Positions 35,289-45,820 of a stretch of 64,000 bases of DNA are shown here, one piece after another. Both the position numbers and the translations under genes were made by a program. Each line of letters starts with the position of its first letter. Positions within the stretch are counted from its first letter, which is position 1. The DNA comes from Annona cherimola. Taxonomy: Eukaryota; Streptophyta; Magnoliopsida; Magnoliales; Annonaceae. Location of the stretch: assembly GCA_030490835.1 (NCBI GenBank), contig CM059975.1, positions 54,365,174-54,429,173 of the forward strand, written 5' to 3'. The notes below the pieces were generated by a model, which saw only the letters and a list, made by a program, of their open reading frames with translations, did not search any database and was not told where the DNA came from.

Positions 35289-38200
35289 GTTTGTCTTAGA
35301 GCTAAGGGCAATAACATTTGGTTTATGGATAGTGGCTGCTCAAGACACATGATAGAAGAAAAATGACTGTTCTAGAAGATCAACCCGTGCAACGAAGGAA
35401 CAGTTGCTTTTGGAAATAATGAAAAAGGTAAAATAAGAGGTAAAGAAAATATTTATGGAATTTCAAATGCATGTATTGAGGACGTATTATTTGTTGAAGG
35501 ACTCAAACACAACCTAATGAGTATTAGTCAATTATGTGATAAATGATATAAAGTTGTATTTGAATTCTCTATTTGCAATGTATTTGATGATGATCACATA
35601 TTATTTAGTGGCAAAAGACATGGAAACGTATATTTGATTTGCCTAGATGAACTTGAGGAAAAATGTCTAATAGCCATAGAAAATGATCAATGGATATGGC
35701 ATACAAGGCTTGGACATATAAATATGTCAAATATCAAAACATTGTGGAAAAAGAATCTAGTAAAAGGGTTACCAAAGCTCAAATATGACAAGGATAAGAT
35801 TTGCAAAGCTTGTCAATTATCTAAACAACCCAAAATACCATTTTCTACCAAAAAGAAAATTTCAACGACTAGACCACTTGAATTGTTGCATATGGATCTT
35901 TATGGACCATCGGACATTTTAACTCTTGGTGGGAAAAAGTACGTGTTTGTAATTGTTGATGATTTTTCAAGGTTTACTTGGATTATACTCTTAGCTAGCA
36001 AAGATGAAGCTTTTTCTATGTTTGTCACTTTTTCAAATTTGGTGCAAAATGAAAAACAAAGTTCAATTATTTCTATTAGAAGTGATCATGGTGGTGAATT
36101 TGAAAATAAACAATTTATAGAATTTTGCAATGAAAAAGGAATTCACCATACATTTTCTGCACCAAGAACTCCTCAACAAAATGGAGTTATTGAAAGGAAA
36201 AATCAGACAATACAAGAAATGGCTAGAACTACGCTAAATGAGAGTAAACTGTCCAAAAGATTTTGGGGTGAAGCTGTAAGTACAACTTGTCATGTATTAA
36301 ACCGAGTTACCATTAGAGCAATATTGAAAAAGACCCCATATGAACTTTGGAAAGACAGAAAACCAAACATATCATATTTCCATACTTTTGGATGTACTTG
36401 TTATGTGTTAAACAATGGAAAAATAAATTTAAAAAAATTAGATGCCAAAAGTGATGAAGCGATTTTCCTTGATTATTCATCAAATAGCAAAGCATATAGA
36501 AATTTCAACAAAAGAAATCAAATAGTAGAAGAATCAATATATGTTATTTTTGATGAATTTAACCAAATTCTAAGAAAGGATGATGAATTAAGTGATGCAA
36601 ATGATACATCAAAAGCAAATCAACAAGAGCAACAAGAGGAAACCAAGCTCAAGCCACAAAATTTCACGGAGAAAAGAGTAAGTGAAGGTAATGATTCCTA
36701 TAAACCTCCAACTAATTTGAGATTCAAAAATGTCCATCCAATTGAGCAAGTTATTGGCAACATCTATGAAGGAGTAAAGACTAGAAGGTCGAAACAAAAC
36801 ATTTGTGGACAATATGCTTTTGTATCAAAATTTGAACCAACAACTATCGAACAAGCTCTTAATGATGAAAGTTGGGTTATTGCAATGCAAGAAGAGCTAA
36901 ATCAATTTGAAAGAAACAACGTATGACATTTAGTTCCTAGACCCAAAGATTGCACTATTATTGGTACCAAATGGGTATTTAGGAAAAAATTAGACGAAAG
37001 TGGACTTGTGATAAGAAACAAAGTCAGACTAGTAGCCAAAGGGTATTCCCAAGAAGAAGGGATTGATTTTGAAGAATCGTATGCACCCTTGGCTAGATTA
37101 GAAGTCATACGTATTTTACTAGCATTTGCTTCTCACATGGATTTCAAATTGTTTCAAATGGATGTAAAAATCGCATTTTTGAATGGATACTTGAATGAAG
37201 AAGTATATGTTGAACAACCCCCTGGATTTGAAGAAAATAATCAATCAAAATATGTTTATAAATTAACCAAAGTATTATATGGACTAAAACAAGCTCCACG
37301 AGCTTGGTATGAAAGGTTAAATAAATTTTTGATTGATCATGAATTTCAAAGATGAAAGGTTGATACTACATTATTCATCAAGTACGAAAGCAAAAATATT
37401 TTAATTGTTCAAATTTACGAAGATGATATAATATTTGGTGCTACTGATGAAACTTTGTGCAAAGAATTTTCTAAGATTATGCAGAGCGAATTCGAAACGA
37501 GCATGATGGGAGAATTAAATTTCTTCCTTGGACTGCAAATCAAGCAACAAGTTAAAGGGATATTCATAAATCAGTCCAAGTATATCAAAGAAATGCTAAA
37601 CAAATTCGGAACGCAAACTAGTAAGGGAGCAAACACTCCAATGAGTTCAACAATCAAGATCGACACGGATGAAAATGGTAAATGTATCGATCAAAAGCTA
37701 TATAGAAGTATGATAGGGTCTTTGTTGTATCTTACTGCTTCTAGACCGGATATTCTTTTCAGTGTTTGCATGTATTCTAGATTTCAAGCATGTTCTAAAT
37801 AATCACATTTATTAGCTATAAAAAGAATTTTTAAATATTTGATAAATACCACTAATCTTGGACTATGGTATCCAAAGGGGTCAACTTTTGATTTAATCGG
37901 CTACTTGGATGCGGATTTTGCCGGATACAAAGTAGATAGAAAAAGTACTAGTGGAACATGTCAATTCATTGGAAACATGTTGGTTTCATGGTTTCAAGGA
38001 AACAAACTAGTGTTGCTCTATCTACGGCGGAAGCCGAATATATAGCCGCCAGGAGCTGTTGTGCCCAACTACTTTGGATGAAACAACAATTAAAAGACTA
38101 TGGTATTGATTATTATAATATTCCAATTAGATGTGATAATACAAGTACAATATGTTTGACTAAAAATTCTGTATTGCATTCTAGAACCAAACACATAGAT

Positions 38201-38359
38201 GTAAGATATAATTTTATTCGAGAACATGTTGAAAATCGTGATGTTTGTTTAGAATAAGTGAAAACTGAGGATCAAATTGCAGATATTTTTACCAGACCTT
38301 TAGCAAAGGAATAATTTTACAAAATTAGAAATGATATTAGGATGATTGAGTTAAAGTAG
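35289..38359 (+). pseudogene. RE1 pol: protease, integrase, RT, RNase H, broken
   Basis: Protease starts VCLRAKG with catalytic DSG (35328-35336). The gag-pre-integrase HTRLGH...CKACQ and integrase catalytic residues follow: D in LLHMDLYGP, D in RSDHGGEF, E in GVIERKN. RT begins near 36930 ([39 protein letters not shown]). The normally invariant YVDD reads YEDD (37416-37427), which should disable RT. RNase H has DADFAGYKVDRKST and LSTAEAEYIAA. In-frame stops: 35364, 35373, 35544, 36924, 37353, 37800 and 38255; a 1-bp deletion lies near 37991 relative to RE2. Pol is in a different frame from gag in this copy because of a T-run before GCAGGTTTGTC. Stop at 38357. Domain order (INT before RT) is copia. 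Confidence 0.93.
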
Positions 38360-39029
38360 GAATAATTAGATAAAAAATGGACTTAGAAAAGTCCAAGTCG
38401 ATAAGCCAAGTCGACTTCGGAGCTCCCAAGTCAACTCCGGTGAAGTCGACTTGGGTAGGGCAAAGTCGACTCCGCGTCAGGGCGAAGTCAACTTCGCCTA
38501 GGGCAAGTCGACTTCACGCGCGACTGTCGGGCTTCTCCTTCTCGTCTTCTTCTTTCTCTTCTTTCTTTTCTTTCCTCCCATTTCTCTTCCCGCGCCGATA
38601 GCCTATCTCCCTCTCTTCTCCTCTATCTCTCCGACATCCCTTTTTCTCTCTGGCGATTTCTTTCTCTCTCTCTCTCTAGTCCTTTCTTGTCTCTCTCTTC
38701 TGACAGTTCCTCCTCTTTCTCCCATTTCTCCTTTTCTTCTCTCTGTCTTTTCTCCTCCCTCTGCGGCAAATCTGGTCTGCCCATCTACACCTGCTGTCTT
38801 TCCCTTTCTCTCTCTGGTTTCGGCCCTTTCTCATCTTTCTCTAATTTCCGGCAGTTCATGTCCGGCATTCCGACAGGCTCCATCCCTTTTCTCCAGCTTT
38901 TCTCTCTCTCTTTCTCTTTCTATCTACCTCTAAGCAGCTCTTTGTGTTCGTGTTTCCCACTCATCTCCAACTTCCCTTCTCCTTTGGAACCCTCCATTTC
39001 TCATCCCTTTATCAGAAAATCAAATCCAA
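38360..39029 (+). other. Spacer with SalI-type repeats and CT-rich leader before the extra ORF
   Basis: 38393-38525 holds about eight AAGTCGACTT-like words like those in the LTRs; 38530-38960 is strongly pyrimidine-rich (long CTCTCT runs), resembling a plant 5' leader or polypyrimidine tract. RE2 has the matching region on the minus strand at 45085-45800. It may help express the extra ORF from its own transcript. Confidence 0.6.
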
Positions 39030-40630
39030 ATGGCTACTAAATCTCGTTTCCCTAAGCTAGTTGTGTCCAAGCCATCACAAAGGCCTGTCCCCAGACCATC
39101 CAGCTCCCAATCTGAAGAGGAAATCCCCCGGAGACAACAAACTCCATCTAAACGTGTCCGGGAAGAACCATCCATCTCCATTGGCCGTAGAGTCCGATTC
39201 CAAGTTGGGACTCCATCGACAATGGCTGCCAGGGAAGAGGAACCGCAAACTTCCCAAAGCACGGACACCGGGGCTAGATGAAAGGGAACCCCAGCTGCTA
39301 AAGCTCAAGTCTTGAAGATGCCGACGACATATTTCAAGACAGAATTGTAGCATAGTCGATTTTACAGGTCTTTCTATGAGCGTAAGGTGTTTATTCCTAA
39401 GATCATAGATTTCAAGTTTCTAAGCGACTATGAGTTTGAGATCGAGGAGTTTTTAGATTTCCAAGGATGGACTAGATTGTTGAAATCAGATGACAGAGTA
39501 TATCCTGACTTGACCAGGATATTCTACTATTTATGAGATGATCAGACATTTAGTACCTTTGTTAAAGGAGTCGAGATGTTTTTGGGTACTAGGGGAGAAT
39601 ACAGCCTAGATCATGCCATCATGCAGGTGGGACGAATCCTAGAGGTCCCTTATGATGAGGAACGGCTGCCTATAGATCTTTTCATCACCTAGATGTATAA
39701 TCAGCTCACTAGGAGCAACAAGTATCATCCCGAGATCAAGTTCCTACATTACATGGACTTATCCCCGAGGCTACGGGTCCTTAGGCTACTCATCGCCCAC
39801 TGCATCTATCCTAAGGGTGGCGGAAGGAACCAGCTAAATTAGCAAGAGGCAAAAATTCTATGGAAAGTCACTAATCGAGTCAAGATCAGCCTTCCGCGAC
39901 TATTCCTAGAAGCCCTGGCCTTGCCCTACGAAACTTGGATTACCAAAATCCTAGAGCATTTTGAGGTCGACATTGATGGTGAACCGTTTGAGGTTCTGAA
40001 ATCAACTAATGCCATCAACAAAGCCCTGCTCCAACGCATGAAAATCAATGTGGAGCAGTTTAGAGCAGAAATAATTCAAGAAAGAATGGGCTGACCAGCT
40101 CCAGAGGAAGCTGAGGATGCACAGGCTCAGAGGGAGCAACCCCCGTCACCTCCAGAGGAGCAACCCGCTCCACCTCAGACGCTCCCGATGCACCTCCTTC
40201 GCCTGCATCTCATGGATCCTGCTCGCCCCATGGTTAAGAGATCCCAGACCTGGCACCTAGACCTCCATCATGGGACAACTCGGTGAATGCAATCTGAGAA
40301 CATCTAGAACAAATCGAGGATCGCCTGACTCGTCAGATAGCCGGGGTCCTTACTGCCATCACGGACATGCATTCCCGACGAGACCGCATGGATCAGGAAC
40401 TGAGGACGATCCAATACCATTTGGCATCCGGGAGCCATAGACATCAGCCTATCCCCGAACTCGATCCATTTGACACCGGATCAGTTTGCAGAGATCCAAC
40501 TCCGGCCCCTGTCTCATCCTTTTACTCATCAGCCCATGCACGGCCTATCCAAACTACCCAAACTACATATCCGATATCTGCATTCCAGTTTACCAAATCT
40601 CTGCGAGTCGACCCCTATTTGATCTATTAA
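39030..40630 (+). pseudogene. RE1 extra ORF, plant-transposon-protein-like
   Basis: Starts MATKSRFPKLVVSKPSQRP, then a basic, Ser/Pro-rich tail (PRPSSSQ, RRQQTPSKR). The folded part has KVFIPKIIDFKFLSDYEF, FQGWTRLLKSDDRVYPDL, MYNQLTRSNKYHPEIKFLHY, LRVLRLLIAHCIYPKGG, RLFLEALALPYETWITKIL and EHFEVDIDGE, the order seen in the plant family annotated as putative plant transposon protein, which also occurs in Athila-type elements. A Pro-rich linker and a coiled segment (RRDRMDQELRTIQYHL, about 40373-40430) end at 40630. Stops at 39279, 39348, 39534, 39690, 39840 and 40092, plus a frameshift before 40367. SIRE elements usually carry an env-like ORF here; I see no signal peptide or membrane segment, so this one is probably not envelope-like. 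Confidence 0.7.
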
Positions 40631-41003
40631 CAAAAAGGGGGAGAATAGGTGAGTTTTGAGTTTAGATTTTTAGGATTTTGGGTTGGGTAGCTTGTATATA
40701 GGTTTTATTGCTTTTGAAACTTGTATGAAACATTTTCTGATTATATATGAAAAGGTTGTTTATGAAAAGTTTGATTACTTGTGTTTTGCTCTTTTTTAAG
40801 CTCTGATTACTTGAAATGGATTGCTTTGGATAGATTCAACTTGAGATTCTTGGAAATAACATATGTAAATGTTGAAAATGAAATATGTATGACATATTCA
40901 CTAAGTTCAAAAAGCAAATAACCTATAATCATCCTAAAAATGTCAAAACAGGATAAAATGACATATTGAAAGGTATAAACTCAAATTGGTTTTGTCAATC
41001 ATC

Positions 41004-41017
41004 AAAAAAGGGGAGAT
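41004..41017 (+). other. Polypurine tract of RE1
   Basis: AAAAAAGGGGAGA one base before the 3' LTR start; primes plus-strand DNA synthesis in copia elements. The whole extra ORF lies between pol and this tract, so it is part of the element. Confidence 0.85.
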
Positions 41018-41159
41018 TGTTGGAAACAACTGTTAAAATCAAATGGAAAATACCCAAAGCATAAGTTTTGATGATTAACAACTCAATTTGGGTTAGTTTT
41101 AGCTACTAATATGTTTTGTGCAATATTTAAGGTTATAAAGATGAAATATATAAAGCAGA

Positions 41160-41907
41160 GCAGATCGAGTCGATCCCTAAGTTGACTCAGACATCGACTT
41201 AGATGAAGTCGCAAGCCAAGTCGACTCCAGCAGCGACTTCAAAGCCCAATTTTTGTCCAGCGTTGAAATTGGGGAGCAAAGCTGCCGAAGTTGCACATGA
41301 AGTCGACTCCACATGCGACTTGGGCGAAGTCGCATACCAAGTCGATTCGATGCCAGACTAGAGTGAAGTTGAAGGGCGAGTCGACTCAAACATACGACTT
41401 GGATCAAATGAAGATCAAAACAAGTCCAAAGCAAGTAAATATGCATGGATTCATCAATTCAAATAAAGAACTATCAATTGGACATTTTCATACATTCAAG
41501 ATTCCGAGACATGATGCTAAAGGTTTTTCATGCAAAGTGAATATACAAAATTTCAAATGATGCGAATCAAGGGAAGAGCAATTATGTTGAAGAAGTTAAG
41601 CAAGCCAAGACATTTCAAAAGAGTTTAAGTTCACTTGGCAAGATAAGGAGGTCAAGTCGCAACCGAAGTCGACTCCATCAGCGACTTGGGTCAAGTCTCA
41701 GTCCAAGTCGACCCAAAAGACAGACTTGGAAGTTGGAGGAATCCGAAGTCGACTCCACTTGCGACTTGGGTCAAGTCCAAGACCAAGTCGACCCGATGAA
41801 GAACTTGAACAGCCTGCTCATAGCCGAAGTCGCACCTGAAGTCGACTCCAGAATGCGACTTGGGCGAAGTCGCACACGAAGTCGACTCCACCTGCGACTT
41901 GGGTCAT
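41160..41907. repeat. AAGTCGACTcca...TGCGACTT repeats in the RE1 3' LTR
   Basis: More than a dozen copies of AAGTCGACT plus inverted pairs AAGTCGCA...TGCGACTT, in degenerate units of about 40-55 bp. The densest part is 41290-41400 and 41650-41905. The same units occur in RE2, RE3 and F LTRs. Confidence 0.85.
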
Positions 41908-41918
41908 AACGTTAGAAT

Positions 41919-41992
41919 TTTTGAACGTTGGCGCATTTATTACGCGCCAACCAACTTCATAACGTTCAAATTTCTCCTCCCATTATAAATAG
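41919..41992 (+). promoter_or_regulatory. Dyad and TATA box in the RE1 3' LTR
   Basis: TTGAACGTTGGCGC (41921) and GCGCCAACC...AACGTTCAA (41944-41969) form a long interrupted inverted repeat ending 14 bases before TATAAATAG (41984). The same order occurs in RE2 (53309-53395, minus) and RE3 (51470-51555). Confidence 0.65.
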
Positions 41993-42053
41993 ACACTCAA
42001 GTGAACGTGGAACCCAACTAGATTGAGCAGAAAAAAGAAGAAGGAGAAGCTAT

Positions 42054-43502
42054 TGATAACTCGTAAAATACGAGTTATCATGGCCTATTTCAGTCTATTT
42101 TTACGTGTTAGCTAAATTTTTACTTGCTTTGCATTTTAGGAGCATTATGTGGTTTTCATGTATTTTTAGTATAAATTAGGCATTTTTAGTTCAGTTATTT
42201 AGTTTCATTCATTTTTACAGGAAGGATGGAGAATTACAAGCATGCGAGCGAGTCGAAGAATGAACAGAGCCAAGTGAAGAAGTAGATAGGTTGGCGCCCA
42301 GGCGCCACCCTACATGCCTAGCCAGAAGTTCCAGCACTCACACAGGAAAATGCCTCTAGAGAGTAGGCGCCACTTCACTAACATGCAAAGTCATCCCAGA
42401 GAGTTTCTAAGTTATGTGGCTCCGGCTAGTGGCACCTAGGCGCCAATACGCATCCGTACGCACGAGTTTTGTTGTGCAGGCTGCTATGTTTAAACAGAAA
42501 CCTAGAGTTCCAGAGGCCAGAGAGAGGAGAGGCGTGGAGAGAGCCGCTAGAGCAGCCGCATAGAGAAGGAAAAAGATCCGTTTTCCATCGCAAACGAAAG
42601 AGGAGATCCAATTTCGCTGGTGGAAGCTTCCGTGATTTAGTTCTTCTCTTTCTCATTCTCTTTCCTTTCTCTTTCCTTTTCTCTGTGTTCTTGGAGATGA
42701 TTGTAACTTGATTTTAATGGGAATTGAAGTTATGTTAATGGGTTAAACCTTCTTATGGTGGGAGATATGTAGGATTTGAACTCATAGCTTATGATATTTT
42801 GTTTTCTTATGCTTGAATTGATAATACTGTTGTGCTGTGACTTGTGATACTTGAGATTACCCTTATATATCCTGCTTAATACGTTTACAAGCCTTGCAAC
42901 CTTGTGGATTGATCTAATATTCAGATTCATGCGTGGAAAAGTGGGATTTGAATAAGATCCATATATAAGACACAGGTATTCTAATTCATGTTGTGTTAGA
43001 TGTTAATATGGATAGGAATATACCTGTTAACCCTGTGTAATCATGATTAGGTTATATGGTTATCAACCTTATTTTACTTGTATGCATGGGAACATAGCAC
43101 ATTACTAAAACTTGGTTAGGTTTGTATATGTTGGAAGACATATATGAATATGAATGAACCTAGATTAGTAATCTCTGCACAACTAACTTAATCGAAACCA
43201 AATAACATAGCTATGATTCAATGAATTCATATTCCCACCTATCTTAATCATCTCAAGGCAATATCAGCAACATCCACACCACTCTGGTCATTTACTACTT
43301 TGCTTAGTTTAGTTTAATTCAATTCTTTGAAACCAAATCTCATTCCTTTTACCAATTCACTTAGACAATTGAGATTTAAGGAGCTAATCCGTTTAACACA
43401 ATCCTCGTGGGAACGATACTCTACTCACACTTTATTACTTGACACAGCACGTATACTTGCGCAAATAGCAAGCAATTTAATAGACATATACGCAGCTCAT
43501 CA
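42054..43502 (+). mobile_element. Solo Athila-like LTR in the RE1 3' LTR
   Basis: Starts TGATAACTCG and ends GCAGCTCATCA, flanked by GCTAT/GCTAC (42049-42053, 43503-43507; one mismatch). Homologous to the H LTR in reverse: GGCGCC palindromes near 42290-42450, CTTGGTTAGGTTTGTATATG near 43110, ATACTCTACTCACACTTTATTACTTGACAC near 43416. No internal region, so solo. Confidence 0.88.
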
Positions 43503-44148
43503 GCTACTAAGTCCAATATTCCACTTTCTTCTACATTTGAGTGATCTATACACATTTTGAAGGAAGAACGAGCTTCAACTTGCTGCATACTCCAACATCG
43601 ATCAACTTGTCACTTCTACGTGTTCTTCCTCGAGCTGAAACTTGCCTACACAAATCTGTAAAGTGTAGATTTCTTTGATTTCAATTTATTATTTGATTTT
43701 TGATGCTTGATTTGATTTTGGTATTTCAAACCAAGTGATAGCAAAGTGTTGTGACTAGAGTGAAACTCGTCACCTACTTGTACTGAGTGTTGTTCATGCC
43801 CCCTAGAGCTAGAATCTAGAAGAGAGCGGAAGCTCTGGTTGTATATACCCCCTAGAGCTGGAATCTAGAAGAGAGCGGAGACTCTAATTGTATTCGTGGA
43901 ATACATAGTGGAACCCAAGTCATAAGAGAGTGTGAGCTTGGAAGAGTGGAGTAGGGAAGGTTGCCCGAACCACTATAAATCTTGTCCATTGATTTTTATT
44001 TTCGCTTTTATTATCTTGTTGTTTTCCATTAGCTTTCATCAAAGGGGACTAAATTAATTCGGGGTAAAGTTTCTGTTTAAGTTAAAAATTTTAAATACCC
44101 AATTCACCCCTCTCCTTTTGGGTAATTGTCATTAACTTAGGACCAACA

Positions 44149-45084
44149 TCCAGGTCCCGTAGGGCAAAACCCCTCGTGGGTTGTCTTTTCTCGAGGCCAG
44201 GGCTTCTAGGAATAGTCGCGGAAGGCTGACCTTGACTCGGTTAGCGACTTTCCAAAGAATTCCCGCCTCCTGCGGGTTTAACTAGTTTCTGCCTTTGTCT
44301 TTTGGGTAGATGCAGTGGGCAATCAGTAGACTTAGGACCCGTAGCCTTGGGGATAAGTCCATGTAATGCAAGAACTTGATCTCGGGATGATACTTGTCGC
44401 TCCTGGTGAGCTGATTGTACATTTGAGTGATGGTAAGATCTGCAAGTAGCTGCTCATCCTCAAATGGAACATCTAGAATTCTTCCTATCCCTCTTAAGGC
44501 ATTAGCTTGGCTTGGGTCCCCCATTGAACCCAAGAACATCTCAACCCCTTTGACATAGGTACTAAAATACTGATCATCCCATAATAGTAGAATATCCTAG
44601 TCAAGTCAGGATATACTCTGTCATTTGATTTTAGCAATCTAGTCCATCCTTGGAAATCTAAAAGCTCCTCGATCTCAAACTCATACTCGCTTAGGAATTT
44701 AAAGTCTATGATTTTAGGTATGAATACCTTTCGCTCATAGAAACTTTTGTAGAATCGATTATGCTGCAACTCAGTCTTGAAATATGTCGTCGGCATCTTC
44801 AAGACTTGCCCTTTCGTGGCTGGAGTTCCCTTTCGTCTAGCCTCGGTGTTCGTGCTTTGGGAAGTTTGCAGTTCCTCTTCCCTGGCAGCCGTTGTTGACG
44901 GAGTCCCAGCTTGGAATCGGACTCTACGGCCAGTGGAGGTGGATGGTTCTTTCCGGGCACGTTTAGATGGAGTCTGTTGTCTCCGGGGGATTTCCTCTTC
45001 AGCTTGGGAGCTGGATGGTCTGGGGACAGGCCTTTGTGATGGCTTGGACATAACTACCTTAAGCAATCTGGATTTAGGTGCCAT
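44149..45084 (-). pseudogene. RE2 extra ORF, truncated by RE1 insertion
   Basis: Minus strand from MAPKSRLLKVVMSKPSQRP (45084). Same protein as the RE1 extra ORF: Ser/Pro-rich basic N-terminus, then KVFIPKIIDFKFLSEYEF, FQGWTRLLKSNDRVYPDL, a frameshift near 44575, MYNQLTRSDKYHPEIKFLHY and LRVLSLLIAHCIYPKDKGRN. It has fewer stops than the RE1 copy, so the N-terminal 170 codons are open. It stops abruptly at 44149, where the RE1 LTR ends, within the region equivalent to RE1 about 39950. Function unknown; family call as for RE1. Confidence 0.75.
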
Positions 45085-45800
45085 TGATGGGATTTTTGGA
45101 GATGGGTTTTTCAAAAGGAGCTTGTGATGAGAAATAAGAGATGGAGACTAAAAGAGAGAGAGAAATGAGAGAGTTGAATTGAAGATTGAGACTGGAGAGA
45201 AACAGAGAGAGACTGTGAGAAAGAGAAAAATGAGAGGACAGAGAGAGAGAGTCGCCGGAGAGAGAAGAGAAAGAAAGGCCGGAAATAGGGAGTTCGTGGA
45301 GAGAAGAGAAAAGAGAGAAGAGATGAGAGATGGAGTCTGTCGGAATGCCAGACAGGAACTACCGGAAATCAGAGAGAGATGAGAAAAGTGGGATGTCGGA
45401 ATGGGTGTTTCACCGGAGAAAGGGAATGGCCGGAGGAAAATAGGAAGGGTGAGAGAGAGACAGCAGGGGAAACTGCCAGAGGAAAATGAGAGAGAGAGGA
45501 ATGAGATGGTTCTGCCGGAGAAGGGAACGTAGGGTCGGAGAGGAAAAAGAGAAGGGTTTGCCGGAGAAGAAAAAGAGGACTAAGAAAGGTTGTCGGCGCG
45601 GGAAGAAAAATGGGAGGAAAGAAAAGAAAGAAGAAAAGAAGGAGAAGCCTGACGGTCGCGTGCTGGAGTCGACTTGCCCTAGGTGAAGTCGACTTCACCC
45701 CAGCGGAGTCGACTTCGCCATACCCAAGTTGACTTCACCGGAGTCGACTTGGGAGTTCTAAAGTCGACTTGGCCTATCGACTTGGACTTTTCTAAGTCTA
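45085..45800 (-). other. RE2 leader: purine-rich tract and SalI-type repeats
   Basis: Counterpart of 38360-39029 in RE1. On the plus strand 45120-45660 is GA-rich (CT-rich on the RE2 strand), and 45660-45790 has about seven AAGTCGACTT-like words. Small open frames here are composition artefacts. Confidence 0.6.
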
Positions 45801-45820
45801 TTTTTTCCATCTAATTATTT

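Larger units (their letters stand above)
41018..44148 (+). repeat. 3' LTR of RE1, interrupted by a solo LTR
   Basis: Starts TGTTGGAAACAACTG, ends GGACCAACA; 1.68 kb without the insert at 42054-43502. Includes the SalI-type repeats, the upstream dyad, the TATA at 41984 and a direct repeat of CCCCCTAGAGCT...GAATCTAGAAGAGAGCGG at about 43800-43880. The next bases (TCCAG...) are the RE2 extra ORF. Confidence 0.9.

Noticed and set aside
36313..36495. Antisense open frames throughout the SIRE pol (also 36609-36812, 47369-47572, 48384-48662, 49689-49910)
   Set aside because: Shadows of the pol/gag frames, present at the mirrored positions in both copies.
38377..39040. Ser/Phe/Leu-rich open frames in the CT-rich stretch
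   Set aside because: Low-complexity CTCTCT translation; better explained as leader of the extra ORF.
45179..45686. Arg/Lys/Glu-rich open frames on plus
   Set aside because: Low-complexity GA-rich strand opposite the RE2 leader.
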